Assembly (NCBI GenBank): GCA_963736695.1
Contig: CAVTPU010000004.1
Span: 2,046,001 to 2,110,000 of the forward strand
Origin: CAVTPU01 sp963736695
Lineage (GTDB): Bacteria; Actinomycetota; Actinomycetes; Mycobacteriales; Micromonosporaceae
Length of the DNA: 64,000 nt
Reading direction: 5' to 3'
Part shown: in pieces, positions 1 to 8,468 of the stretch
How the letters are laid out: each line of letters opens with the position of its first letter
Numbering within the stretch: the first letter of the stretch is position 1
Notes under the pieces: model-generated
What the model was told of the DNA's origin: nothing
The model's database searches: none
The model's input: only the letters and a program-made list of their open reading frames with translations
Made by a program: the position numbers and the translations under genes

Positions 1-1
1 C

Positions 2-622
2 ATCGATCTGCTCGCCAACAACGCCGGCGGCGCCTTCCCCGAGCGACGCACCACAGTGGATGGTTTCGAGTACACCATTCAGGTCAACCACCTCGCGCAC
101 GTGCTGCTCAGCCACGATCTGCGGGTTTCGCTGCGGAACGGACGCATCGTCAACACGTCGTCGATCGCACACCGCAGAGGGCGCCTCGACCCGGGCGACC
201 TTTCCCTCGATCGCCACCGTTATCGCATGTTCACCACATATGGTTCGGCGAAACAGGCGAATATCCTCTTCGCGACGGAGGCGGCGCGACGCTGGCCCGA
301 GATCTTCTCCGCCTCGTTTCACCCCGGCGTGGTGCGCACCCGATTCGGCGCTGAAAGCGCGGTGGTGCGCATGTTCTACCGTTACGCCCCACTCGTGCGC
401 ACACCGCAGCACGGTGCCCGCACGCTCGTGTGGCTCGCCGCCGCCGAGCCGGCGGCGCTCACCCCGGGTGGTTTTTATATCGACGAACGGTTGGCGACAC
501 CGTCGCGTCGGGCCAGCGATCCGGATCTCGCCGCAGACCTGTGGCGGGTGAGCCTCGCGGCGGTGGGCCGTGCCGAGATCGTCGACGATGAGAGCCTGCC
601 CCGTGCATCCGTTGATTCCTGA
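2..622 (+). CDS. Short-chain dehydrogenase/reductase (5' partial)
   Basis: The C-terminal about 206 residues of a Rossmann-fold SDR oxidoreductase; the start lies outside the window. The open frame runs from base 2 and reads a classical NNAG motif (LLANNAGG) near its beginning, then the catalytic serine region (NTSSIAH) and the YGSAK motif (YxxxK), followed by the SDR 'FHPGVVRT' strand. The N-terminal cofactor motif is missing, so NAD versus NADP preference cannot be judged. The overall pattern resembles the retinol-dehydrogenase-like branch of SDRs common in actinobacteria, whose natural substrates are mostly unknown. The following gene begins inside its last 20 bases, suggesting translational coupling. 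Confidence 0.9.
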   Translation: MDLLANNAGGAFPERRTTVDGFEYTIQVNHLAHVLLSHDLRVSLRNGRIVNTSSIAHRRGRLDPGDLSLDRHRYRMFTTYGSAKQANILFATEAARRWPEIFSASFHPGVVRTRFGAESAVVRMFYRYAPLVRTPQHGARTLVWLAAAEPAALTPGGFYIDERLATPSRRASDPDLAADLWRVSLAAVGRAEIVDDESLPRASVDS

Positions 623-1061
623 AGTGTTGCGCAAGGCGTCCGCGATCTGGGTGGCGGCCGGCACCGCGGCCCCGGTGCTCGCGTGGTGCGCGTGGCACGA
701 CGACAGCGTGCTGGTGGTCACCGGCCCCGGCGAGCAGGACGTGCCGGGCCTGGCCGAGGCCTCCACCGCCGTAGTGACTGCCCGCGGTGACCACGGCGGT
801 GCGATCCTGAGGTGCCCGGTCGAGGTGCGCTCGATCCGCCCCGAAGAGCCCGACTGGGAGGCCGCGGTGGCGGCGCTGGCCATCAAACGGCTCAACAGTC
901 GCCCACCCGATCAGCTCAGCGAAGCCTGGGCAGGGCGGGCGATCGTGCGCCGCCTCATCCCCACGGGTGACATCCTCGCCGTCGAGGGGGCTGACGGGTC
1001 GGGCGGCGATCACGCGTGCGCCGGCCACGGCTCGTCTTTGCGATCTACGCTGGCGGAGTGA
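603..1061 (+). CDS. Conserved hypothetical protein
   Basis: About 152 residues, family not recognised. It has alternating hydrophobic beta-like stretches (VLAWCAWHDDSVLVVTGPG) and a central 'GAILRCPVEVRSIRP' segment, with no signal peptide or membrane segment. The start is uncertain: GTG at 603 has a GAGAG-like sequence just upstream, and an in-frame ATG lies at 588. The gene is wedged between the SDR and the MgtE-N protein, overlapping the first by about 20 bases and sharing a GTGA overlap with the second. Operon membership is therefore likely, but no function is inferred. Confidence 0.6.
   Translation: MHPLIPEVLRKASAIWVAAGTAAPVLAWCAWHDDSVLVVTGPGEQDVPGLAEASTAVVTARGDHGGAILRCPVEVRSIRPEEPDWEAAVAALAIKRLNSRPPDQLSEAWAGRAIVRRLIPTGDILAVEGADGSGGDHACAGHGSSLRSTLAE
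1046..1051 (+). promoter_or_regulatory. Candidate -10 box for a leaderless MgtE-N mRNA
   Basis: TACGCT ends seven bases before the GTG at 1058, the geometry of a leaderless transcript. No Shine-Dalgarno sequence fits this start. Inference from spacing only. Confidence 0.4.
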
Positions 1062-2320
1062 CGCCGACCAGGGTTTATCTCGCCCGGCTCGCGGGCGTGC
1101 CGGTCTTCGACCCCAACGGCGATCTCGTCGGTCGGGTCCGGGACGCGGTCGCCCGGGCCCAGTCGGGTGACCGGCCACCCCGAATCGTGGGCCTGGTGGC
1201 CGAGTTGGCGTTGCGGCGGCGGGTCTTTCTGTCGATCGGCCGCGTCGTGTCCATCGACGCCGATGGGGTGGTGCTCTCGTCCGGCACGATCAGCCTGCGC
1301 CGGTTCGAAAAGCGCGCCACGGAGCTGCTGGTCCTCGAGGAGCTGCTCGACAGGCCGGTGACGATGACTTCGTCGGGAGTGGCCGCCACGGTGGTCGATG
1401 TCGCGATGGAGCGGGACCGCACGGGCGAGTGGACCGCAGGCCGGGTCGCGGTGCGGGAGACGACCGGCCGGCTGAGCCGTCGGGGCCAGCTGCACCAACT
1501 CGAATGGGCCGAGGTGAGCGGCCTGACCGATCCGGTGTCGGCACAGGGGGCGGCGTTCCTGCTCGCCATTCTGGAGCAGATGCGCCCCGCCGACCTCGCC
1601 AACGCGCTGCAGGATATGCCGGTGGCCCGCCGCACCGAGGTCGCGGCCGAACTCGACAACGAACGCCTCGCGGACGTGCTCGGCGAGCTGCCCGAACAGG
1701 ACCAGGTGGAGATCCTCACCACCCTCGACCGGCGGCGCGCAGCCGACGTGTTGGAGGAGATGGATCCCGACGACGCCGCGGACCTGCTCGCCGAGCTTCC
1801 CCAGATCGATCAGGACGAGCTGCTCAACCTCATGGAGCCCGACGAGGCTTCCCCCGTACGGGCGCTATTGGCCTATCTGCCGGGAACCGCAGGGTCGATC
1901 ATGACCAGCGAACCGGTGATCTTGCCGCCGGAGGCGTCGGTCGCGCAAGCCCTCGCGCGTGTCCGCAGGGAGCAACTGCCTCCCGCGCTCGCCGCGCAGG
2001 TCTTCGTCTCGCGAGCGCCCACAGCCACCCCGACCGGCCGCTATCTCGGCGTGGCGCACTTCCAGCGGCTGCTGCGGGAGCCGCCGGCCGCGCTCCTCGG
2101 GTCGATCGTCGACCGCGGGCTCGACCCGATCAGTCCGCACACACCGCTCGCCGAGATCACCCAACGGCTCGCGACCTACAACCTGGTGGCGATCGCGGTG
2201 GTTGATCAAAACGACCGGCTGGTCGGCGCGGTCACCGTCGACGACCTGCTCGATCACCTGTTGCCGCGGGACTGGCGCGACCGCGATCAGGTCACCGCCG
2301 TCGCCCGGACCCATGGCTGA
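1058..2320 (+). CDS. PRC-barrel/MgtE N-terminal domain/CBS protein
   Basis: A cytoplasmic protein of about 420 residues built from the regulatory parts of the MgtE Mg2+ channel without its membrane domain. Residues ~1-60 look like a PRC-barrel-type segment (VPVFDPNGDLVGRVRDAVA). Residues ~170-270 are the helical MgtE N domain (LANALQDMPVARRTEVAAEL, EEMDPDDAADLLAELP). Residues ~280-410 form a CBS pair ('GSIMTSEPVILPPEASVAQAL'-type strand, then VGAVTVDDLLDHLLP). No transmembrane helices follow, so it is probably a Mg2+- or nucleotide-sensing accessory rather than a transporter. A similar stand-alone protein is found near mrp in mycobacteria. GTG 1058 was chosen over a longer frame because of the GTGA overlap and the upstream -10-like box. 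Confidence 0.85.
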   Translation: MTPTRVYLARLAGVPVFDPNGDLVGRVRDAVARAQSGDRPPRIVGLVAELALRRRVFLSIGRVVSIDADGVVLSSGTISLRRFEKRATELLVLEELLDRPVTMTSSGVAATVVDVAMERDRTGEWTAGRVAVRETTGRLSRRGQLHQLEWAEVSGLTDPVSAQGAAFLLAILEQMRPADLANALQDMPVARRTEVAAELDNERLADVLGELPEQDQVEILTTLDRRRAADVLEEMDPDDAADLLAELPQIDQDELLNLMEPDEASPVRALLAYLPGTAGSIMTSEPVILPPEASVAQALARVRREQLPPALAAQVFVSRAPTATPTGRYLGVAHFQRLLREPPAALLGSIVDRGLDPISPHTPLAEITQRLATYNLVAIAVVDQNDRLVGAVTVDDLLDHLLPRDWRDRDQVTAVARTHG

Positions 2321-2906
2321 GCCGATCGGGCGTCCCGGCGCCGGTGGCCGCCAAGTCAAACGAATCCGGCGTACGGGTGGCGGCGTCGGCTGGTTGACGG
2401 GCGGCTCGCCCCCCGACAAGCGACTGGATCAGCCGCGCGAGCCCAGGCGACTGCGAATGCCACGCTTTGACCCGGAGATCTTCGGCCGGTGGTCCGAAGG
2501 CATCGCCCGGTCGATGGGCACGGCCGCCTTCATCGTCTATATGACGGTGGTGATCACCGCGTGGATCAGCTGGAACGTCTTCGCTCCGGCGAGGTGGCGA
2601 TTCGATCCCTACACCTTCACGTTTCTCACGCTACTGCTCTCCCTGCAGGCCTCCTACGCCGCGCCGTTGATCCTGTTGGCGCAACGACGCCAGGCCGATC
2701 GTGACCGGCTCGCTCTCGACGAGGACCGGCGCCGGGCGAGCATGCAGAAAGCCGACACTGAATATCTCACCCGGGAGATCGCGTCCCTACGCATCGCGAT
2801 CGGCGAGGTGGCGACCCGGGACTTCCTCCGAGCGGAGATCAACCGACTCGCCGACGAGGTCGGCGCCGTGCGCCGACCTCGTCCCGGTCAATCCAGTCCT
2901 GATTGA
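2313..2906 (+). CDS. DUF1003 membrane protein
   Basis: About 197 residues. A charged N-terminus precedes two adjacent membrane helices (around GTAAFIVYMTVVITAWISW and TFTFLTLLLSLQASYAAPLI) joined by the 'RFDPYTFTFLTLLLSLQASY' type of segment diagnostic of DUF1003. It ends in a basic, coiled-coil-like cytoplasmic tail (QADRDRLALDEDRRRASMQK). DUF1003 proteins have no established biochemical role. The ATG overlaps the stop of the MgtE-N gene by eight bases, so the two are almost certainly co-translated. The same pairing is common in actinobacteria, which hints at a shared membrane or ion-homeostasis job. Confidence 0.88.
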   Translation: MAEPIGRPGAGGRQVKRIRRTGGGVGWLTGGSPPDKRLDQPREPRRLRMPRFDPEIFGRWSEGIARSMGTAAFIVYMTVVITAWISWNVFAPARWRFDPYTFTFLTLLLSLQASYAAPLILLAQRRQADRDRLALDEDRRRASMQKADTEYLTREIASLRIAIGEVATRDFLRAEINRLADEVGAVRRPRPGQSSPD

Positions 2907-2946
2907 TCACACAGGCCGCGCGACGGTCACCGCCGGCGGCGGTGGC

Positions 2947-2952
2947 TAGCAT
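2947..2952 (+). promoter_or_regulatory. Candidate -10 box for mrp
   Basis: TAGCAT lies seven bases ahead of the ATG at 2960, consistent with a leaderless or near-leaderless mrp transcript. Confidence 0.4.
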
Positions 2953-2959
2953 GAGAGGC

Positions 2960-4123
2960 ATGGCAGCTCCGACGACCGCAGTCGAACCAGCGATCCACGC
3001 CGCACTCGCGACCGTGAACGATCCCGAGATCCACCGCCCGATCACCGACCTCGGCATGGTCCGGTCGGTGACTGTCGACGACGCGGGCACGGCGGAGATC
3101 GGCATCTTGCTGACCGTCGCCGGCTGCCCGATGCGTGATCGACTCACCACCGACATCACCGCTGCGGTGAGCGCCGTCGATGGGGTGCGAGCGGTTCGCG
3201 TCGAGTTCGGCGTGATGGATGACCAACAGCGCAAAGAGTTGCAGGCCAAGCTGCGTGGTTCCGGCGCCGCCGAGCCGGTGATCCCGTTCGCCCAGCCCGG
3301 TTCGCGCACCCGCGTCTATGCGATCGCCAGCGGCAAGGGCGGGGTCGGCAAGTCCTCGGTGACGGTCAACCTGGCCGCGGCGCTGGCCGCGAAGGGGCTC
3401 GCGGTCGGGGTCGTCGACGCGGACATCTACGGCCATTCGGTGCCACGGATGTTCGGCGTCGAGGGGCGCCCCACCAAGGTCGAAGACATGATCATGCCGC
3501 CGCAGGCGCACGGCGTCAAGGTGATCTCGATCGGCATGTTCACGCCGGGCAACGCCGCCGTCGTGTGGCGCGGGCCGATGCTGCACCGGGCGCTGCAGCA
3601 GTTCCTCGCCGACGTGTTCTGGGGCGACCTCGACGTGCTCCTGCTCGACCTGCCGCCAGGCACCGGCGACGTGGCGATCTCGCTCGCACACCTGCTGCCC
3701 AACGCCGAGATCATCGTGGTGACCACCCCGCAGACCGCCGCCGCCGAGGTCGCCGAACGCGCGGGCTCGATCGCCCTGCAGACGCACCAGCGGCTGGTCG
3801 GGGTGGTCGAGAACATGTCGTGGCTGGAGCTGCCGTCGGGCGAGCGCATGGAGGTCTTCGGCTCGGGCGGCGGCGCGACGGTCGCCGAGTCACTGTCGCG
3901 GCTCGTCGGCGCGCCGGTGCCGCTGCTGGGACAGGTGCCGCTCGACACTCAGGTTCGCGAATGCGGAGACTCCGGCATGCCCATCGTGCTCACCGACACC
4001 GAGGCCCCAGCGGCACGGGCGCTGCGCGCGATCGCCGACCGACTCGCCGTACGCCGGGAATCTATCGCCGGCAAGCCGCTCGGGCTCGCGCCCCGCCCGG
4101 CTCAGGTCGCGTCGACGTCATAG
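2960..4123 (+). CDS. mrp: Mrp/ApbC iron-sulfur cluster carrier ATPase
   Basis: 387-residue P-loop NTPase of the Mrp/NBP35/ApbC family, which binds and transfers Fe-S clusters to apo-proteins. Residues ~5-85 are the MIP18/DUF59 domain (DPEIHRPITDLGMVRSV). The deviant Walker A motif GKGGVGKSS follows, then switch regions 'DADIYGHSVPRMFG' and 'LLLDLPPGTGD'. The family's CxxC metal-binding pair is not present; the region reads 'MSWLELPSGERMEVFG', as in many actinobacterial Mrp proteins. ATG 2960 (MAAPTT) is preferred; ATG 2951 is an alternative. The gene converges on tatB and the two overlap by 22 bases at their 3' ends. Confidence 0.93.
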   Translation: MAAPTTAVEPAIHAALATVNDPEIHRPITDLGMVRSVTVDDAGTAEIGILLTVAGCPMRDRLTTDITAAVSAVDGVRAVRVEFGVMDDQQRKELQAKLRGSGAAEPVIPFAQPGSRTRVYAIASGKGGVGKSSVTVNLAAALAAKGLAVGVVDADIYGHSVPRMFGVEGRPTKVEDMIMPPQAHGVKVISIGMFTPGNAAVVWRGPMLHRALQQFLADVFWGDLDVLLLDLPPGTGDVAISLAHLLPNAEIIVVTTPQTAAAEVAERAGSIALQTHQRLVGVVENMSWLELPSGERMEVFGSGGGATVAESLSRLVGAPVPLLGQVPLDTQVRECGDSGMPIVLTDTEAPAARALRAIADRLAVRRESIAGKPLGLAPRPAQVASTS

Positions 4124-4512
4124 GAACGCCCGACCGTGCCGTGCGGCCCTGAGGGCTCATCGGTCGGGTGCTGACCGGCCGGCAGCTGACGGGGGCCGGT
4201 GAAGTCGTTGACTTCGGCGGTGATCTGGCGCACGTCGCGATAGGCGTCATCGAAAGGACGTCGCAACAACTGCTCGTCCTCTTCTGAGAGCAGGTGCTTG
4301 CGCAGGAAGGTCTTGGGGTTCAGATCCTCCAGCTGCACCTCGGTGCCGAGCTCACGGCTGAGGTCGGTGGTGGCGTTGCGGGCCATGTCACGCACGTTGC
4401 GCACCATGCGCAGGCCGTCACCGATGACTTTGGGGAGGCGTTCCGGGCCGAAGATGAACAGCGCGAGCAGAAGCAGAACGCCGACTTCCCAGAAGTTGAT
4501 GTTGTCGAACAC
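4102..4512 (-). CDS. tatB: Sec-independent translocase subunit TatB
   Basis: 136-residue single-span membrane protein of the twin-arginine translocase. It starts with an N-terminal helix (WEVGVLLLLALFIFGPERLP) containing the TatA/B FGPERLPK hinge. An amphipathic helix (LRMVRNVRDMARNATTDL) and a variable acidic tail follow. GTG 4512 is chosen because a GGGAGG sequence sits five bases upstream; a GTG two codons earlier overlaps that site. It lies downstream of htrA on the same strand, an arrangement also known from mycobacteria, where the pair follows sigE and rseA. Confidence 0.93.
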   Translation of the reverse strand: MFDNINFWEVGVLLLLALFIFGPERLPKVIGDGLRMVRNVRDMARNATTDLSRELGTEVQLEDLNPKTFLRKHLLSEEDEQLLRRPFDDAYRDVRQITAEVNDFTGPRQLPAGQHPTDEPSGPHGTVGRSYDVDAT

Positions 4513-4586
4513 TGCCACCTCCCGCCCTCGACCGTAAACCTACACACCAGGCGGTCATGACCGCCCCGGGAGCCGATCCCACCGCG

Positions 4587-5813
4587 TCATTTCGCGTCCG
4601 CGACAAGCGTGACAGACGCATTGTGAGTCGCGCCACCCCGGCGATACGCGATCGTCACCACAGTGCCCGGGTCATAGCGTCGAACCAGCGCGATCAGGTC
4701 AACGGGTTCAATGATGCGGTGGTCGCCGAGACGGACCACCACGTCACCGGAGCGCAACCCCGCAGTGGCCGCCGGGCCGTTCGCGTCGACCGCGCTCAGC
4801 CGCACACCGTCGCCGACACCCGAGTCGAACCTGGCCCCGATCACCGTGCGCCTCGCGTGCCCGGTGTCGATGATGTCGGACGCGATGCGCACCGCTTGAT
4901 CGATGGGGATGGCGAACGCGATGCCGATGTTGCCGGCCTCCTCGCCGTCCTGCACCAAGGACTTGATCACCGAGTTGATCCCAACCACGCGCCCCGAGTA
5001 GTCGAACAGAGGTCCGCCCGAATTGCCCCTGTTGACCGCCGCGTCGGTCTGAATCGCGGCGTAATAGCGGGGAACGCTGCCGACGTCGGTGGTCTGCATC
5101 GTGCGGTCGATGGCGCTGATGATGCCGGCGGTCACGGTGCCGGAGAGCGCCAGCGGAGAGCCGACCGCGATCACCCCATCGCCGATCGAGACCGAATCGG
5201 AGTCGGCGAACTCCACCGGGCTCAGCCCCGACCGGTCCACCTTCAACACGGCCAGATCCGATTCTCTGTCCCGCCCGATCACCCGCGCGTCGCTGGTGCC
5301 GCCATCGGCGAATGTCACGTGCACACCACGGTCGGGCACGTCGGCGATGACATGCTCGTTGGTGAGCAGATATCCGCTCGTGCTGATGACGAAGCCGGAC
5401 CCGATGGTCTCGCCCTGCGGGCTGGTCCCCTGAATCGTGACCACGCTCGGCAGCACGCGGCGCACAATCGCCGGCAATGAGGTGGGTGGCCGCGCGGCGG
5501 GTGCGGGCGATCCGCCCATACCCGCGCCGAGCACGACTCGAGGCGCCTGCCGACCGACGGCCGCCACAAACCCGACCGCACCGCCGAGCACGCCGGCGGA
5601 GAGCCCCACCACAGCGACTAGCGCGACCAGTCGAGGACCGGCCCATCCGGTCACCGATCGCGCCGGCGAGTCATCGATCTCTATAACTGGCGGCGGCTGC
5701 GAGGCGGGCTGGTTGACCAAGATCGGGGCGGATGACGGGTCGCGCCAGGGGTCACGTTCGGCGTCCGACCACCACGCCGACGACTGTCTCGACGCTTCAG
5801 CATCGCCTGTCAC
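4587..5813 (-). CDS. HtrA/DegP-type serine protease with PDZ domain
   Basis: 408 residues. A cytoplasmic proline-rich N-terminus precedes one membrane anchor (RLVALVAVVGLSAGVLGGAV). The extracytoplasmic trypsin-like domain has a complete triad: His in 'LLTNEHVIADV', Asp in 'RESDLAVLKVD', Ser in 'RGNSGGPLFDY'. A C-terminal PDZ domain (AATAGLRSGDVVVRLGDH) binds exposed peptide tails. The family degrades or refolds damaged envelope proteins. GTG 5813 follows GGAGGTGAG at proper spacing; the longer frame lacks such a site. It lies upstream of tatB, 74 bases away, and is probably co-transcribed with it. No sigE or anti-sigma gene is found upstream. Confidence 0.93.
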   Translation of the reverse strand: MTGDAEASRQSSAWWSDAERDPWRDPSSAPILVNQPASQPPPVIEIDDSPARSVTGWAGPRLVALVAVVGLSAGVLGGAVGFVAAVGRQAPRVVLGAGMGGSPAPAARPPTSLPAIVRRVLPSVVTIQGTSPQGETIGSGFVISTSGYLLTNEHVIADVPDRGVHVTFADGGTSDARVIGRDRESDLAVLKVDRSGLSPVEFADSDSVSIGDGVIAVGSPLALSGTVTAGIISAIDRTMQTTDVGSVPRYYAAIQTDAAVNRGNSGGPLFDYSGRVVGINSVIKSLVQDGEEAGNIGIAFAIPIDQAVRIASDIIDTGHARRTVIGARFDSGVGDGVRLSAVDANGPAATAGLRSGDVVVRLGDHRIIEPVDLIALVRRYDPGTVVTIAYRRGGATHNASVTLVADAK

Positions 5814-5965
5814 CCCAGCCTCACCTCCGCACTTCCCGCCAATCCAGGATGACACGATGGCACGCTGTCGGGGGCGGCATGGGTTGCATAGGCTCGTGCG
5901 GACCGGAGCAGTCCCGCAGGAGGTGCACGATCACCCCGACAGCCAGCGCTTCCCGCGAGACGGCG

Positions 5966-6598
5966 ATGCGTGGGTTCACCGAAGCGTATCCGGCGCTGGA
6001 TCCGGTGCTGTTGCACGCGATGAGCTGGGCCACCGAACTCGGGGTGGCCCCGGTGGGGCCAGGCACGGGAGCCGCGTTGCGACTGCTCGCCGGGGTTGCC
6101 AGGGCAAAAAACGTCGTCGAGATCGGCACGGGCACCGGGGTGAGCGGGCTCTGGCTGCTGCGCGGCATGCGCCCCGACGGCGTGCTCACGTCGATCGACA
6201 TCGAGCCGGATCACCAGGTGATGGCCCGCCAGTGTTTCGCCGCCGCCGGGTTCGCTCCAGGCCGGGCCCGACTCATCGCCGGACACTCCCGCGACGTGTT
6301 GCCACGCCTCGCCGATGACGCCTATGACCTGGTCTTCATCGACCTAGACATTGAGGATTGCCCATCGAGTGTGAGATCGGCGCACCGATTGCTGCGCGAT
6401 GGGGGGCTGCTGGCTCTCAACAACGCCTTCGGCGTGGACGCGGAGGGCAATGGCCCGGCCTCGACCGACGCCGACCGGCAGGTGCTGCGCGAACTCATCG
6501 CATATGTCCGCGACGCTCCAGAGTGGACACCGGCGATGCTCACGGTCGGCACCGGGCTGCTCTGCGCCACGAAGACCGCCAACCCGCCAAGTGCCTAA
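5966..6598 (+). CDS. SAM-dependent O-methyltransferase (CCoAMT-like)
   Basis: About 210 residues, the size of the mycobacterial homologue next to sigE. The SAM site is clear: 'VVEIGTGTGVSGLWLLRG' (motif I), 'GVLTSIDIEPDH' (acidic ribose-binding Asp/Glu), then 'YDLVFIDLDIEDCPSSV' (motif IV). It belongs to the class I O-methyltransferase family that includes catechol and caffeoyl-CoA enzymes; the acceptor substrate is unknown. The start is uncertain. ATG 5966 is the first good in-frame ATG near the expected length, but a strong AGGAGG further upstream (about 5919-5924) has no conventional in-frame start codon behind it. The gene is divergent from htrA. Confidence 0.85.
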   Translation: MRGFTEAYPALDPVLLHAMSWATELGVAPVGPGTGAALRLLAGVARAKNVVEIGTGTGVSGLWLLRGMRPDGVLTSIDIEPDHQVMARQCFAAAGFAPGRARLIAGHSRDVLPRLADDAYDLVFIDLDIEDCPSSVRSAHRLLRDGGLLALNNAFGVDAEGNGPASTDADRQVLRELIAYVRDAPEWTPAMLTVGTGLLCATKTANPPSA

Positions 6599-6637
6599 GA
6601 ACGCCCGAACGGGCTCAGCGTCGGCGAGCCGCTCGCA

Positions 6638-8155
6638 TCACAGTCCGGCCTCCGCCTGATCGGCGAGCCAACGCAGCAGCAGGCGTGCGCCCCATCCAGT
6701 CGCGCCCCGGACCAGAACACCGTCGACGCGGTCCGACCACGAGGGAGCGGACATGTCGATATGCGCCCATTTATCGCGCGCCGCGCCCGTGAACTCCCGA
6801 AGGAACAGCGCGGCGAGAATAGTTCCCGCCGCAACCGGTTTCGGGGCGTTGTTGACGTCGGCGACCTCACTCGCGATGAGGGGCAGATATTCGTCGTGCA
6901 GCGGAAGCCGCCACGTCGCCTCGCCGACATCGGCGCCGGCAGCGGCGAGCGAACGGGCCAGCTCGGGCTCGTCGGTGAAGAGGGCGGCGGTGCGTTTGCC
7001 CAGTGCGACGTGGGACGCCCCAGTGAGAGTGGCGAGGTCGACGAGTTGGTCGGGTTTGAGTCGGGCCGCCGCATAGGCGAGCGCGTCGGCGAGCACAAGC
7101 CGACCCTCGGCGTCGGTGTTGTGCACCTCGGAGGTGCGACCGCCGAAGTGTCGGATCACGTCGCCCGGCCGAAACGCCGATCCGCTGATCATGTTTTCGG
7201 CGAGCGGGGCGAGCACCGTGACCCGCACCCGCAGGCCGAGGTCCGCCGCCCCGAGCACAGCCGCGCAGACGGCGGCCGCGCCACCCATGTCTTTGCGCAT
7301 GAGCTTCATGCCGTCTCGGGGCTTGATCGAGATGCCACCGGTGTCGAAGGTGATGCCTTTGCCGACGAGCACGATGTGACGGCGAGCCGCCCGCGGGCGG
7401 TAGGAGATCTCCAACAGTCGGGGTGGGCGTGAGGAGCCGCCGCCGACGGCGAGCAGGCCGCCAAAACCAGCATCCGCGAGCTCGACCTCATCCCACACCT
7501 TGACGGAGAGGCCGGATCGCCGTCGGGCGGCACGCGCCACCTCGTTGGCGAACCACTCCGGGGACTTGCGCAGGCTCGGCGTGTTGGTTAGGTCCCGCGC
7601 GAAGCAGGCCGCCTCGGCAACGACGCGAGCCCGTTCGACTCCAGTGGCGCAGTCCTCCGAGTCGCGCGAGACGAGGGTGATCCGACGCAACGACCGTGAC
7701 TGGTCGGCGGCGGGTGATTTCATCGAAAATCGATAGGAGCCGAGCCACGCTCCTTCCGCGAACCCGCCAGCGGCCGCCGCACCGCCGGCCAGCAGGACCG
7801 TGAGTGACGATTCGCCGGCCGGGGCGGACCGGGTCGCCGCCGCACCGCCGGCCCGCCATCCGGACTCGTCGCCCGATCCAACGCCGACCAGCATGAGGTG
7901 CGTGGGGGTGTGGCCGGGGCGGGGCAATATGTGCACCGACCCCGGCGCTCCGGTGTGGCCGCACATCGTGAGGAATTCTCGGGCCTGCGTGATGGCGGCC
8001 CCGAATGATGTGTGATCATCAAACTGGTCGAGACCGACGAAGCGGGCGCCTCGCGTGTCGGACGCTCCCTCACCGGGTCCGGCCGCGGTCACGGGAAGGA
8101 CCACGACTGTGGCAGAGGGTCGGGCCTGACCGACCCTGATATCGATCCCGAGCAC
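6638..8155 (-). CDS. pepA: Leucyl aminopeptidase (M17 family)
   Basis: 505-residue cytosolic metallo-exopeptidase that removes N-terminal residues from peptides using two metal ions. The C-terminal catalytic half carries the family signature NTDAEGRL, the metal-binding 'GKGITFDTGG' and 'MRKDMGGAAAV' segments, and 'LATLTGASHVALG'. The N-terminal third is the variable macrodomain-like part. Length is normal for the family. The gene stands alone on the minus strand, eight bases downstream of the DUF3117 gene, so the two may be co-transcribed. Confidence 0.95.
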   Translation of the reverse strand: MLGIDIRVGQARPSATVVVLPVTAAGPGEGASDTRGARFVGLDQFDDHTSFGAAITQAREFLTMCGHTGAPGSVHILPRPGHTPTHLMLVGVGSGDESGWRAGGAAATRSAPAGESSLTVLLAGGAAAAGGFAEGAWLGSYRFSMKSPAADQSRSLRRITLVSRDSEDCATGVERARVVAEAACFARDLTNTPSLRKSPEWFANEVARAARRRSGLSVKVWDEVELADAGFGGLLAVGGGSSRPPRLLEISYRPRAARRHIVLVGKGITFDTGGISIKPRDGMKLMRKDMGGAAAVCAAVLGAADLGLRVRVTVLAPLAENMISGSAFRPGDVIRHFGGRTSEVHNTDAEGRLVLADALAYAAARLKPDQLVDLATLTGASHVALGKRTAALFTDEPELARSLAAAGADVGEATWRLPLHDEYLPLIASEVADVNNAPKPVAAGTILAALFLREFTGAARDKWAHIDMSAPSWSDRVDGVLVRGATGWGARLLLRWLADQAEAGL

Positions 8156-8163
8156 GCCGCAGC

Positions 8164-8331
8164 CTAGCCGACCGCGGACTTGAGCGCCTCTCCGAGCGCG
8201 GTAGCTTCATCCGGAGTCATCTCCACCACGAGTCGACCGCCGCCCTCCAGCGGCACCCGCATCACGATGCCGCGACCTTCCTTGGTGACCTCCAGCGGCC
8301 CATCGCCGGTCCGTGGCTTCATCGCCGCCAT
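8164..8331 (-). CDS. DUF3117 small protein
   Basis: 55-residue protein of the actinobacterial DUF3117 family (MAAMKPRTGDGPLEVTKEG, then 'VVEMTPDEATALGEALKSAV'). Function unknown; it is highly conserved across actinobacteria and found near tagA, folP2 and LOG genes in mycobacteria. The start at 8331 is fixed by a GGGGAG sequence about six bases upstream; a frame starting at 8355 has no ribosome-binding site. Confidence 0.9.
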   Translation of the reverse strand: MAAMKPRTGDGPLEVTKEGRGIVMRVPLEGGGRLVVEMTPDEATALGEALKSAVG

Positions 8332-8429
8332 GTTGTCTCCCCTCGAAGTGCTCATCTGGGTGCCAGTTGTTGATTTTCCCTGATGGCCGCCACCAGACCC
8401 AAACCGGGTCGGCCGTGTTGTAACAGATG

Positions 8430-8459
8430 TTGTCAGTTGTGATCAGGCACTGTCACAAT
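8430..8459 (+). promoter_or_regulatory. Promoter and candidate auto-operator of the PaaX-type regulator
   Basis: TTGTCA (8430-8435) and CACAAT (8454-8459) are 18 bases apart and end nine bases before the ATG at 8469. An inverted repeat TTGTGA-N10-TCACAA (8437-8458) covers the spacer and the -10 box. A repressor bound there would block its own promoter, as PaaX-family regulators often do. The binding is inferred. Confidence 0.5.
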
Positions 8460-8468
8460 GAATGCTCT

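Noticed and set aside
4557..5480. 307-codon plus-strand ORF opposite htrA
   Set aside because: Arg/Asp/His-rich shadow of the GC-rich htrA codons on the other strand, with no ribosome-binding site or recognisable domain.
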